From contig OY754984.1 in the NCBI GenBank assembly GCA_963576475.1, positions 21,291,215 to 21,355,214 on the forward strand: a stretch of 64,000 nt of DNA. The letters are read 5' to 3'. The DNA comes from Molanna angustata. Its lineage: Eukaryota > Arthropoda > Insecta > Trichoptera > Molannidae. The notes under the pieces were generated by a model. The model saw nothing but the letters and a program-made list of their open reading frames with translations. It had not been told where the DNA came from and did no database searches. Every line of letters starts with the position of its first letter. Within the stretch, counting starts at the first letter, position 1. The position numbers were made by a program, and so were the translations under genes. Of the stretch, positions 1-11,183 are shown in pieces.

Positions 1-200
1 TGGTGAACGTTGCGCAAGCGCATAAAGTGATCACGTGAACCAGCCGATGACAGGTCGTAAGCCCTGTAGGTGCCTTGATTTCCCGGTTCTCCTACAATAA
101 ATATTCCAACTTCGTCTCTATTGAGATAATTAAAAATCTGTTAAAAAATATCTTTGACTCCCGACAGGGAAAAAAATCCAATGTTTGCGCATATGCAATA
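1..200 (+). repeat. Dispersed repeat family X, copy 1 (cut by window edge)
   Basis: The block from TGGTGAACGTTGCGCAAGCG to the motif CCAACTTCGTCTCTATTGA recurs at 26115-26310 (minus), 32240-32400 (minus) and 59395-59495 (+). A short piece is also near 44280. No coding content is visible. The copies share internal landmarks (GTGATCACGTGAACCAGC, CGTAAGCCCTGTAGGTG). The family could be a SINE body or a non-autonomous DNA element; I cannot tell which. Confidence 0.7.
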
Positions 201-652
201 ATAAAAATATATTCGATAAAATAAAATAAATGAAAACAACCTCTCCAACTCAAAAGGACCATTCTCAGCTATGATAGTTACTGATTTTTTTAGAGTTGAA
301 ACTTTTGTGTTGTAAACCATAGGTATTTCAATTTTCGGTTCAGGGCCATCGAAAATGCATGAGGCAAAATAACTCCCCAAAATGAGGTTCCCCACACATT
401 CTGAATGTAGTATATTTTTAGATGAAACATGATTTGTGTATGGGGATACACGCATGTGTCGGATTATATTTTATAAGGTAGGTACTGCACGCCCGCACAC
501 CTATCTGTGATAACCCCACGTTGTGGTATGTGCCGTGATGGTATGAATGAATGAATGAAATATGGACTAAATTGTTACATTAAAAATTACATCATTAGCA
601 TTCGAAAACGTAAAAAAATAATTCCAATAATCGTTTTCTAAACTAAATAGAT

Positions 653-835
653 GGGTGGATGGCAGAGCGGTTAGCGCGCTGGGCTGGGAATCCAGTGATC
701 GCGAGTTCGAATCCTGCCTCAACCGGTTTCGTTCACCTATAGCACAAGCATTTATTTGCTTATTTTAGGGAACGTAGGAAGATGTATATGTACTTGTTTA
801 AAAAGGACATATTCATTTTTATTTTTCTTTAAAAA
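653..835 (+). mobile_element. tRNA-derived SINE, family 1
   Basis: A tRNA-like head has an A box (TGGCAGAGCGGTTAGCGCGC) and a B box (GAGTTCGAATCCTGC). A shared body follows (TTCACCTATAGCACAAGCAT, GGGAACGTAGGAAGATGTA, TATGTACTTGTTTAA) and then an A-rich tail. Other copies lie at 23170-23565 (minus), 38780-38970 (minus), 47373-47575, 58451-58632 and 63495-63700. The shared body and tail mark it as a SINE, not a working tRNA gene. Confidence 0.9.
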
Positions 836-1291
836 AAAAACTTTTAAAAAATATCTAACTTTTAATTATTAAGACGAAGGAAATTATTTTGGTTAAATGT
901 TTAAGAAAAATGAAAAAAAACTTGTACTTCTTATCACTGGTTCATTATTGAAAATCATTTTTCTTAAAACAGCTATGAATGATGTCAACATTATTGCTCA
1001 GAAATCAGTAGGGTTGATTTATAATACTGCCTCATAGCCTAATGCCTATACTTTACAAGAACGAGGTTTTCAACGCGGTCCTATTTTCAACGCTTAAATC
1101 AGCATCCAAAATACAGGTTACTCAAAATATCGCTTTAAACGAGTTTTATTTTCTCCTTTATTTGCGACCCCTATTATTGCAATTACGAAATAATTAAAAA
1201 TGCCCTGAATATGAAAAATAGCAACATTTTAGTTTCAGCTTTATCTTTCTCTCGTTTTCTTCGTTTGACTTTTCATTTTGACTACCCGGCA

Positions 1292-1370
1292 TTTGACTTG
1301 AATTGGACACGATTTGACTTGAATTGGACACGATTTGACTTGAATTGGACACGATTTGATTGTTTTGGAC
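1292..1370. repeat. 21-bp tandem repeat, about 3 copies
   Basis: The unit TTTGACTTGAATTGGACACGA is repeated three times, then decays into a partial fourth unit ending TTTTGGAC. Because 21 is a multiple of 3, open frames run through it on both strands, but nothing suggests a gene. Confidence 0.9.
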
Positions 1371-1392
1371 CCTCACTGTTTTGTTTTTGTTC

Positions 1393-1528
1393 TAAAACAT
1401 TGCTATCTTATAGTGAGATGCCAAACTAAAACATTGCTATCTTATAGTGAGATGCCAAACTAAAACATTGCTATCTTATAGTGAGATGCCAAACTAAAAC
1501 ATTGCTATCTTATAGTGAGATGCCAAAC
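1393..1528. repeat. 34-bp tandem repeat, 4 perfect copies
   Basis: Four consecutive identical 34-bp units begin TAAAACATTGCTATCTTATA and end GTGAGATGCCAAAC. It lies directly downstream of the 21-bp array. The identity of the units suggests a recent expansion or an assembly feature. Confidence 0.95.
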
Positions 1529-1819
1529 AAACATCGAAAGGGTTCAACGGAATTTCATAAAATACCTCAATTATATATCGCGAACATATGTATCTCCCTA
1601 ACTACGCTGAGTCACTACTCCTGTTTAAAACGGAAAGTTTAGAGAACAGAAGAATTATCTCCTACATGTCGTTGCTTCATAATATTTTTTGTTATATTCA
1701 TAATAATTATCGACGAAGTTTTTATTTTTTAAGCTAGTTAATGCCCTAACAAGGCGAAATAGGCCTATCGCGCAGAATAAAATTAATGTAGAATCAAAAA
1801 GTCTTTACTTTTTATTATA

Positions 1820-2380
1820 GATATAACTCAGGACCCTGAACAGACTTCTGAGCATATCCTATGGGAATGCACTAACTTCTCCGTGTCAACTTTCCGACGA
1901 GAACTCTACGACGATGTCCGAGGGAATTTCTTTGGACCCATTGGACATGCCGACCTTGTAGCCACAAAGAGCAACTTTAGGGCTTTCAAGACTTTCTGTC
2001 TTAAATTCGGTGCACTATTATCTTCACTATCACTGAGCAGTGAGCCAGTTGTTTCAACATGATTAGCTCTCTTTGGCACATTAAGTGCAGTGTCTGCAAG
2101 GTTTTAGAGTTCTCTGGACTCTTCGTATGTTCTTTATGTGTTCTTTCAGAGTTTTGCAAGGGGCCGTTATTAGTCCCCATAAGCAGAACGGGTGGTGGTG
2201 GGGGAAGAACAGATATAACTCAGGAGACGTTGATTGTACCTACCAAATTATGCACAATAGCCATGCGGGAGATATCTGTTATTGGAGCACTGGAGATTCT
2301 TATGTTTTTTGTATCATGATTTCTTTGTTTGTGTTGTTCAGTGTTCTGTTGGTGTCTCAGTATATTAAATAAATATTACA
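1820..2380 (+). pseudogene. LINE (non-LTR retrotransposon) 3' fragment
   Basis: An 80-codon open stretch from 1820 to the stop at 2060-2062 carries the Cys/His-rich end typical of non-LTR retrotransposon ORF2 (HILWEC, then a run of about 55 residues). The unopened upstream part is missing, so the copy is 5'-truncated. The following 300 bp resembles its 3' UTR, including a second AGATATAACTCAGGA motif at 2211. It is a relic and not a host gene. Confidence 0.7.
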
Positions 2381-2761
2381 TAACAAAATAGACTCACCTT
2401 ACATTCTTTCTTTGATCGCCTTACACGTTCCATCGCGATCCACCCGCTCAACAAACACATTTCATATAAAAAAATATTAACACGACATACGTTAAAGACT
2501 CTGTCTTAAACAGGACATTATCTACATATAATAATAAAACATTTAATAATATTGACGTGTTTCACATTAAATACGAACCATGTCTAAGTAAAATCAAACA
2601 GATCCTCAGTTCAGGCAATGATATTTCCTGAAATGAATTTTAACTTCACCTTACTATTTTTTTCTTTTTCGTTTATTTTATATTTGATAAAATTCATGAC
2701 GTAAGCCTTGAGAGATTGTGCATCTCGATTTTTCTACCGATTTTTTTACTCAATGTGTTAA

Positions 2762-3614
2762 GGGGGGGACTGCTGCCAACGTACCTATTTTTCAATTTGA
2801 TATACCATCATTATTTCTTATCAAATCGTTTTGAAAAAAATAACGTAGATAGTTTGGATATTAATAAACAAAAATATACCTTAACTTTTTGATAATGTTC
2901 TGTATAAATTCTTGTAGAAAAATAATGGCATACCCCGATTTTCAGCGTTTATCATATATTTTTAATAAACTATAAGGCGTAGAGTAATATATATTTTTTT
3001 TAAATTAAAGAAGACAAAAATATCTAGAAAAATATGATGTGACGTTGCATTAATGCTTCAGGTTTAGTAAATAAACCTAAAAAACATTTATTTTCCATTC
3101 AACGCCATTGCGTTATAAAAGTTTTTTTGGTTTATTTACTTAACCAGCCCCCCTAGACAACATGCCATTAAAGCTAAACGTTATATCGCTAAGCGATAGA
3201 AATGTATGAAATTTGTGGCTGTCACGTGTTGTCATAGCGACCAATTTCATACATTTACTATCGCTTAGCGATATAACGCTTAGCTTAAATGACACGCTGT
3301 CTAGGCCCCCTGATGCGTTAATGCAACGTCATATCATATTTTTTCAGGTATTGTGTTCTTCATTAATTTATAAAAAAAAAATTGCTCCATACCTTATATT
3401 TTTTTAGAAATTTAAGATTAATGTCTAAAATCGGGGTATGCTTATTATTTTCTTACAAGAATATATACAGAACATAATAAAAAAGTTAAGGTACCTATAT
3501 TTCTCTTTATTAATATCCAAACTAACTAGGTTATTTTTTTTCAAAATGATTCGTTTGGTAATAATGATGGTATATCAAATTGAAAAAATAGGTACGTTGG
3601 CAGCAGTCACCCTC
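2762..3614. mobile_element. Foldback MITE, TTAA-type family, copy 1 (with nested insert)
   Basis: Long terminal inverted repeats start GACTGCTGCCAACGTACCTA at the left and end with the reverse complement (TAGGTACGTTGGCAGCAGTC) at the right. The interior folds back on itself around a loop near 3085-3130. TTAA precedes it (2758-2761) and TTTG follows, a possible eroded duplication. No coding capacity. A second foldback element (3146-3309) lies inside. Copies 2 and 3 are at 17429-18564 and 48858-54555. TTAA is the target of piggyBac-type elements. Confidence 0.85.
3146..3309. mobile_element. Small foldback element nested in MITE copy 1
   Basis: The arms, roughly 3152-3205 and 3245-3305, are inverted copies (CCTAGACA at the left, TGTCTAGG at the right, with TATCGCTAAGCGATA inside). 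Comparison with copy 3 shows the uninterrupted sequence TTAACCTGATGC, so these ~160 bp are an insertion. The exact ends are blurred by C-runs. Confidence 0.8.
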
Positions 3615-4647
3615 TTTGTTCTCTATATTATTAATGTATTTATTTTTTCTCGTTCAAATTATTGTAAATTAATTTATTGTTATTGTTACTTCCTCTGTCA
3701 TCATATTTCAATTTGTTTTATTTGTTATTACTTTTTTCTAACCTAGCATTTAATATTTAACGAGTAAATTCATAATTGGAATATATTCATATTTTAAAGA
3801 TTGCATATAACGCTATGTAATACATTCTGTGAATTTGCCAACAAATAAAAATAAAATAAAATAAAATATACGCGAACGTCTAAGTCAACACAACACACAC
3901 GGCATCCATGTTGACTCATCGGCAACGAATAATTTTACAGATTTCTGTTTTACGAAAAACGAATTGAAAAATAGAACACGTTCTATTTTTCCCCCATCGC
4001 GTTGAAAAACCCATTGAAAACCTGAACCCCGTTGAAAAACTCGTCCGTGTAAAGTGCGCTTAATCCATTGAATTGTTATTATACTATCTAGATGGGTAAA
4101 TTATTCCCAATTAAAGCCTTATCGCTGCGTTTTTAGCATTTTATTTCGATCTATTAAATAAATAACAATTTACGCATTGATCTGATGATTCTTTTAAGAA
4201 TTTTCATAAATCGGTGAAAAAAAAACGTCGCACTAAAATCAAAATAGTCAAATTAAAAGCTTGCCTGTCTTAAAATAGGAATTACTCCTAGTTAGATAGA
4301 CAAAGATTTATTGGAGGAACGAAAAAACATGGTACTTCCCAACAAATATTTTATTTAATTTAATTTTATGCACTATAAATTATAAATTACATGTTCAACA
4401 ATTATAAGTTCCTGTATGTATTTTATTATGGAAAAATAAATATATTATTATTATTAAAGCAGTCAGACCCTACACAGGTCTATTATTGACTGTGTAATTC
4501 CTTTGAAATTCGGTATTCTACAGAGTTCTAAGGTTTAATTAAATAACAAATTTTTCTGATGGCAAATTCTTTTCACTAAAATAAGTCAATTCAATAACAC
4601 ATTATTTAGTTCTTGAATGAAGTGTGGAGTCTAGTTGTTCGGTTTTG

Positions 4648-5010
4648 TATTTAAATTTTGTCGTGAATACGAATAGCCTGTCTTGTTCCTCCCCCCCCAC
4701 CCATTCATATAACTGCTATATCCCCTTCCTATCCCTATCAACAGCACCAATGCAACATCTAGTACTTGTCTACCGACGGCCTTGGATGGATATGTGACTG
4801 CGTTGTCGCCGTTGTGAGTACTCAATATCGTAGTGGATATACTTTGTGGGAAACGTTTGGTATTAAAATTTTGGCGTGAATACGAATCACCTGTCTTTTT
4901 CCTTTCCCCCTCCCCTCCTTACAACTGATATGTTCCCTTCCTATCACCAACAATGCACATATTATAGTACTTGCCTACCGACGGCCTCGAACGGAAATGT
5001 CATTCGGACT
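4648..5010. repeat. Diverged direct duplication, two ~150-bp units
   Basis: Unit 1 (about 4648-4810) and unit 2 (about 4862-5010) share GTGAATACGAAT, CTGTCTT, a C/T-rich run, CCCTTCCTATC, the motif AGTACTTG(T/C)CTACCGACGGCCT and further pieces in the same order. The differences are scattered, so the duplication is old. No coding role is visible. Confidence 0.75.
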
Positions 5011-6885
5011 GCGTTTTATATCGTTTTACGAATGCTTTGGCTTCTGTGTTTGGGCATATCGACTTCGCATCTTTCGTCGGATTGGGTGAACGAGGACTGC
5101 TTCCACAATGCAAGGTGATTCTTTCTCGATCCATTATTACCGTTTTTTTACCGTATTGATGTGAAAAATGAGTCGTGACAAAATGCAATTATTAACATGA
5201 TCAGTCCATTAATTACGAGCCCGAGATGTAATCGGGAACTTCGGCGCTAACACAAGTCATTCATAGACTTTACCCGTGAGTTGAGGCTGAATTTTCATGA
5301 TAAATATAAAAGAGCAAGGTTATATAGTTACATTACTTTTGAAACAAAAGATAGTCCCATTTTTTGAGAGTACATTTGAGCTGCGTTTACATAGTCAAAA
5401 AAGTCCTTCAGATAAAAACAAAAAAGTAGAGTCAGATAGTCTCGAGCGAAAAATGCGAAAGCCAATTAAAACTGAATATTTTATTTATTTTAGGCAACAA
5501 ATCCAACCAACCAAAGCAACATGATGCCATAAATAGTGTAGTGGTAGGTACATTAAATTTATATCAAAACATACAGAAATATTAAATTTAAAATCAAAAC
5601 ATTATTAAATTTAAAATAGGAGGGATATAGAGATTGGGATGTGAGAGACGATGGAAGAAGTGTCAGTTAAGAGTTATTAGACAGGTTCAACAGCTTTAGT
5701 CTTTTTTAAAGTTAAATCGATTTCGACGATGTAATATCATCACTGGTGTTCTTATTCTTATAGTCTTGCTGATTTAACTTCCAAAGAAGAACTGAGAAAT
5801 TCAGTATAATGAATGGGAATAGCTATGTAGTGTGATACAATCAGCAGATCGTGATTTAACAAGAAAATCACATTACCTCATAATCTTGTTAAAACGTAAA
5901 TCCTTGGATTGCCACCATAAAAATATATCTATATGAGTGGAATCTCGGATTGAAAGATAAATAATGAACTCAGTAGCTAAAGTACCTACGCATCAAACGT
6001 CAAAATTCATAAAAGTTGCCATAATTCAGAGTAAATCCCGCATGTCTCCGAATCAGAAAAAAGTTGCCAATTTCATGCATAGTATTTGTACTCTAATTAC
6101 CTATCTACTTTATCTTTGCTTATTCATAGCGGTGTTCTTCTATTGAAAATCGAAAACTTTTGCTAAAGGAAGAGTATTATTCGGTTCGTTTAAAACCAGT
6201 TTTTTTCGACGGAAGTATTTATTTCATTGATTCAATGGTTTTAGTACAAATGTGGGTACTCAATTCATCTTGAGTTAATAAAAAAATATACCTCTTATTA
6301 AGGAATCAATAAAAATGAAACGCTCATAAGTGAATAATTAATGAAGAGGTGTTTAAGGTATTCAGAGTACTCATATATCACAGTTATAACTCTATATAGA
6401 CAATACGCACTTCAAAGACAAGAAAAAAGGAATTTAATCGCAGAGCAATAAAAAACTGATATAAAAAAAATCTTGGTACACTGGGAATGTTCCACTAAAA
6501 TTTGGTGGAAATTAATATTACGTATCTGATAATTAATATTTTTAAATGGTTCGGAATGAAAATTGAAACAGTACCTATTTAACATTAATATCAAAAAGTA
6601 CATGTCAACAAAGGTATATAAATAAATCAGTGTTTGGGATACCCCCGTTCCACCTCATTTGGTTTACCAATCCCCTGGCCAATAGTTGCAGCTTATACAC
6701 GCGGAGCTCAGAGTATAAACACTTTTGCTAAATTTCTTAAGACTTCTGTTGATATGTAGAGCTACACTTTAAGTAATAGCAATTGGATTGGCTTCATATC
6801 ATAAAACGGTGCTTTATATGTTTATAACAATTTCAATACAATTTTCGGCCAAGACTATAATCGTTGGTTTTTCTGATTATTTCAG

Positions 6886-7034
6886 GTCCCACGCTGCTGA
6901 AATACTTGAAGCAAGTGATCCCAGATCCGAAGCTGAGGACCAAAAGATGGGTATCTTCATCAGTTCCACAACACCTTTGGGGCGAAGACGCAGCCAAATA
7001 TTCATCAGCTGAATACCACACCAACAATTTATTG
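6886..7034 (+). CDS. FASN: Fatty acid synthase exon A: end of malonyl/acetyl transferase domain
   Basis: First visible exon of the type I fatty acid synthase, the cytosolic multidomain enzyme that builds palmitate from acetyl- and malonyl-CoA with NADPH. After two bases that complete a split codon it encodes 49 residues beginning PTLLKYLKQVIPDPKLRTKR and containing WVSSSVPQHLWG. This matches the C-terminal part of the animal FAS MAT domain. The acceptor is TTTCAG ending at 6885 (phase 1) and the donor is G|GTAGGA at 7035 (phase 0). The earlier MAT and ketosynthase exons lie outside the window. The reading frame continues past the donor for 72 bases, but that stretch does not resemble FAS. Family assignment is very secure. 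Which insect FAS paralogue this is cannot be judged here. Confidence 0.93.
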
Positions 7035-8216
7035 GTAGGAACAGTGGCTTCTATGTTTCAACTTGGGTTTCTAGCCTTCGAACTGGATTTTAAATGTTGC
7101 AAATAAGATAGATAATGCCAGACGTCTTTCATGAGAGCTTATCAGCTAAGTTAACTTTTTGGAGGTTTGATTGCGCATCTTATGACAGGCAACATACAAA
7201 AGGTTTACCGAAGAACTAAAGTGTAAAAAAATACGCCGAAATAGGATAATTTTTACACTTTTTACTGCTGAAAACAGTAAATAATTGTATAAAAATAAAT
7301 ACTTATAAAAAAATATATACTAGTCACCCAAATAAGAAAAAATATATATTTAAAAATTATTGTTTCTTACACTCGCAAAAACGCTTCCAGCCACGTCCCA
7401 TATATATGCCACCAAACGGTTTGCAAACATACCAACAACAAAAAGACACAAATTTGCTCTCGCCGTGACAGGTTCAAGTTATTTTACAATAACTATACTT
7501 CATAATGACGTGGGGAAGAACCATACCAACAAAAGAAAAAGCCGAATTCTGACATGAGAATGACATTATTCGGGATTTTTTTCACATTTTTCACACGTAA
7601 TATATTTTCATTTTCTTCTTCTTTTAGCAGACCTATTGGTCTGTAATATACCTCCTGAGACGATGAAGTCTAACTATCCTTCGATCTCTTGGGCGGTCTT
7701 CTTGGGAAGACGGCGACTAGAAGGGATTTCATTTGCTGCTATATACGCAAGTCTATCACTGTCCATTCTGGCTACGTGGATCCTCGAATATCTTGTTCTG
7801 GATCTACTCACCGAACGATGTCCTCTATTTCACATGTTTTTCTTATTTCAACATTGCGGACACGATCCCGGAGAGTTTTTCTAGTGATTGAACTTAGAAC
7901 CTTAATTTCCGTTGTCCTTAGGAGCCACTTGATTCGTACAGTGTCTGCTCGCGTTTCGCGATCGGTCGCACGCGTTTCTTACATATTCTGACCTTACTGT
8001 CAATACTTATGTGTTTATTTTTCTAGACTACGTTTTTAAGACATCCAGATACGGCAGATACTTTATTGACTATCATTATACCACTTGTAAATAATTACCA
8101 AAATATTAATACAATATCCCTTATCGATTCCAAATATTAACATTAATTTTCGGGAAATGTGAATCATTTACATTTGAATAATCTGTTTATTTTTTTTTTC
8201 CTTTCTATCATTTTAG
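7035..8216 (+). other. FASN: FASN intron between exons A and B
   Basis: A 1182-bp GT-AG intron, phase 0. The first ~580 bp is AT-rich with no recognised element. 7620-8000 holds a LINE remnant on the opposite strand. The acceptor is preceded by a T-rich tract at 8185-8214. Confidence 0.85.
7620..8000 (-). pseudogene. Degenerate LINE (RTE/CR1-like) fragment in intron
   Basis: On the minus strand, pieces such as LRDRVRNVEIRKTCEIEDIV resemble the C-terminal region of reverse transcriptases of Lepidopteran RTE-like LINEs. They are interrupted by stop codons. Broken and non-functional. Confidence 0.5.
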
Positions 8217-8401
8217 AGTCCTGTGCTCTTCGAAGAGACATCCAAGTTGATTCCAGGGAACGCCATCACTATTGAAATAGCTCCTCATGGTCTGTTGCAA
8301 GCAATCCTGAGGAGGTCACTAAAGAAGGAGTGTATCAATGTGCCCCTTACAAAACGAGGACATTTGGACAACTCAGAATTCCTGTTGACAGCTATCGGAA
8401 C
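8217..8401 (+). CDS. FASN: Fatty acid synthase exon B: MAT C-terminus and linker
   Basis: It encodes SPVLFEETSKLIPGNAITIE, then IAPHGLLQAILRRSL and a linker ending FLLTAIG. The IAPH(A/G)LLQA block is the conserved motif around the second catalytic residue (His) of the animal FAS malonyl/acetyl transferase. This domain loads the starter acetyl and extender malonyl groups onto the ACP. The acceptor AG ends at 8216 (phase 0). The donor is AC|GTAAGT at 8402 (phase 2), a near-perfect consensus. The open frame read past the donor stops within the donor itself. The exon is followed by a 24.6-kb intron. Confidence 0.95.
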
Positions 8402-10379
8402 GTAAGTTTTTCATTATTAGCCAGATATTTCAGTATATAGTGGATTGTGTGGTATTGGGGTTGTTTATTTAATTAAGAATATAATATATCAGAAGGTTGC
8501 GATTTTAAGTACGTGTTCAGATTACTTCCCAATAACATACATCACTATTGCAATTTGATAATCAGTTTATTAGTATAAATATAAATAGTAATTGAGTGAT
8601 GAAGGGTTTCATAATTATAGAGGACTTCCAATATTTGCATCTATTTTCGGTTCAAATAAGTCACAATATTATACATGATAAATTTACAGATGTTCGCGAT
8701 GTGTGGGTCGATATTAATTTTATACTAATTGTTAAAGAGTTGACACTGCAATCGCCTCGTCGGTTGATGCGCGAATGCCGAACCGCGCTGCATATTCGGT
8801 TCAGGAACTGATGTCGACTATCCGACTATCCGACGAATGACGTTTTCATTGTGGTGTAGGTATAGCCTCGCCACAAGTATAAGTTTAAAGTGTGTGTGTA
8901 CTTAATTGTACGTAAAATAAAATTCTTCTTAATCTTTTGTCTTTCTGACATTCGCTCAAAGAGATTTTATCTGATCTTTGATATAAATTTTGACATTTCT
9001 CGGTGGTACCTGTCTATTTGAACTTCTAATTAGTCCAGTATCTACAATTGAATATGAACTAGCCATTTCCTCTACCTCTTGACCTTCTTATATTGAGATT
9101 GATCTGCATTTCCAATTATTCAAAATTTTTCTTCAAATTTTTGACAATTAACGAAAACGAGTGGGTTGTGGCCAGCACTAGGTATACTCTTTCCAACACT
9201 TAAGTATATTCAATTTTATTAAATATATTGAATTATTGTGTTGGATATTTTTTACTCATTCTGAATTTATTTCTTCTTATTATTTATTTATTTACCTTTT
9301 ATCATACCATATTTATAATGACAACAATAAGTAGACTACTGCTGCACAACTAGGAAATCCTGTTCTAGGGCTAGCAGTTTACAATTTTTTCTGACAATTA
9401 TAAACCAGGTGATTGTTCCCGTTCCACACCAAGTAGGCACTTACTCATTAACTCAACAAACATATGGGCTCACACAAAATAGATTAATCAGGTCCTAGTA
9501 TCCGCCATAGTACCTGTCATAAATCGAATCTCCGACGCGATTTTTATTTCAGAACCATAGAAAGAGACAAGTTAAGAGACTATGTTGGTGTAGTTAATAT
9601 GAGTCACATGCTTCTCAAATCAAATCAAATATTTATATATCATAACAAATAAAAAGTTTAAAAATACAAAAGCATTGTTTTGATGAGTTAGCTTATTGCT
9701 TCACATTAACCTTCCCGAGCAGCGCCGGGTACATAAAACTAGTATTAAAATAAACGTGATTTATATAGATAGGTTTTTTATTGTATGTCAGGTTTGTTCT
9801 GAAAATGTAAAAAATAACAAATTTTGAATTGACGATAATTTGAATCACTCTTCGTGAGCACGCGATTCTTAAATAGAATATGGAACTTCATAATGCATTG
9901 TTTGACGGATTTAGTAGGATAACATGTTTTCAATCATTTGTTCGATTTAGATATAGAGTTATAAGCCCTCTTAAAAAGATAACTCTGCAAATGTTGATAT
10001 TATATATATTGGACTCAAAATCACAGATTAAAAAACAATGTAATTTTTCACGTTTTTTCTTCTGCCTTTTCATAATACAATGATCCTTACTGGGTTTATT
10101 TTTCGCGACAATCGTCCAATTTCTCTGTCGAATCTTACTATGGGTGACGAATGTGACGATAATAGATCATGAAAGAGGGGAAATACGTAAGTATGACTAC
10201 TGCAGTGTGACTGCCTACCACTAGCTTAACATTGCGAATATTTACCCGTGGAAGCTAATTTCTAGTTAATTTTTACTACTTCGTACACCTTAAAACTGGA
10301 CAATTTATCATTTAAAATTCAATTAAACATTAATTATATAATTATTTTAAAATTCTTAATAGTCTCTCCTCAGTTGTTT

Positions 10380-10755
10380 AAAAATTTTCGACAGAGTAGC
10401 TTTATTATCAGCTACTAGGATTTGGCTCCATTGTACTCTTTCGAAGAAGCGCACTACGTAGCGTTAGGGAGGGTTTGCAATCTGCTCAGGAAAATATAAA
10501 ATCGGGTTTTAAAAAGACCCGGGTTGTAAAAAGGTGGAAACACAGAATATATTGAAGGTTTACTGTGAACGGGTGTTGAGACTGATTAAAACTATTGACT
10601 CTATTATAAATGGGTGGAAGAGAGACCAGGGATGCAAGGTCTTGTGAGTATCTCCTGTCGTAGTATCTATAGAATAAATTTTGAATACCGACCTTGCGTT
10701 CAATAATTGAAAATTGGGCTTCCTCTCTCTTTAATGTTCTAAGGTGACTATACAA
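10380..10755 (-). pseudogene. Possible retroelement coding remnant
   Basis: An 89-codon open stretch on the minus strand (10486-10755) reads through the first repeat unit (HLRTLKREEAQF) and on into YRYYDRRYSQDLASLVSL. It has the feel of a non-LTR ORF2 C-terminus, but I cannot name the family. The adjoining 43-bp satellite appears to have arisen by expanding its coding edge. Confidence 0.35.
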
Positions 10756-11183
10756 ATTGGGCTTCCTCTCTCTTTAATGTTCTAAGGTGACTATACAAAT
10801 TGGGCTTCCTCTCTTTTTAATATTCTAACGTGATTTTACAAATTGGGCTTCCTCTCTCTTTAATGTTCTAAGGTGACTATACAAATTGGGCTTCCTCTCT
10901 CTTTAATGTTCTAAGCTGACTATACAAATTGGGCTTCCTCTCTTTTTAATGTTCTAACGTGATTTTAAAAATTGGGCTTTCTCTCTCTTTAATGTTCTAA
11001 GGTGACTATACAAATTGGGCTTCCTCTCTCTTTAATGTTCTAAGCTGACTATACAAATTTTGCTTCCTCTCTTTTTAATGTTCTAACGTGATTTTACAAA
11101 TTGGGCTTCCTCTCTCTTTAATGTTCTAAGGTGACTATACAAATTGGGCTTCCTCTCTCTTTAATGTTCTAAGGTGACTATAG
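10711..11183. repeat. 43-bp minisatellite, 11 units with 129-bp higher-order pattern
   Basis: Eleven units of 43 bp (core TTGGGCTTCCTCTCTCTTTA). Three unit types differ at the end: A (AAGGTGACTATACA), B (AAGCTGACTATACA) and C (TCTTTTTAAT inside, ACGTGATTTT at the end). The order is A A C A B C A B C A A, so C recurs at every third unit. Confidence 0.92.

Larger units (their letters stand above)
1..6885 (+). other. FASN: FASN intron (5' part of window): non-coding, repeat-bearing
   Basis: Sequence before the first visible FASN exon, ending in a TTTCAG acceptor at 6885. It holds a dispersed-repeat fragment (1-200), a SINE (653-835), two short tandem arrays (1292-1370, 1393-1528), a LINE 3' end (1820-2062), a foldback element (2762-3614) and a diverged duplication (4648-5010). 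In 200-650, 2380-2750, 3620-4640 and 5020-6880 I see only AT-rich DNA with no gene. Confidence 0.75.

Noticed and set aside
653..725. Possible functional tRNA gene
   Set aside because: The cloverleaf is imperfect and a shared SINE body plus A-rich tail follows. Five other copies in the window have the same layout.
2059..2372. Overlapping 86- and 95-codon open frames as a small gene
   Set aside because: They cover the 3' UTR-like end of the LINE fragment that stops at 2062, and one starts within that LINE's own reading frame.
7035..7106. Extension of exon A to the stop at 7106
   Set aside because: A GTAGGA donor at 7035 joins in phase with exon B, while the extension has no resemblance to FAS.
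8596..8811. 71-codon open frame right after exon B
   Set aside because: It lies in the first part of the giant intron, resembles no FAS sequence, and exon B joins exon C in frame without it.
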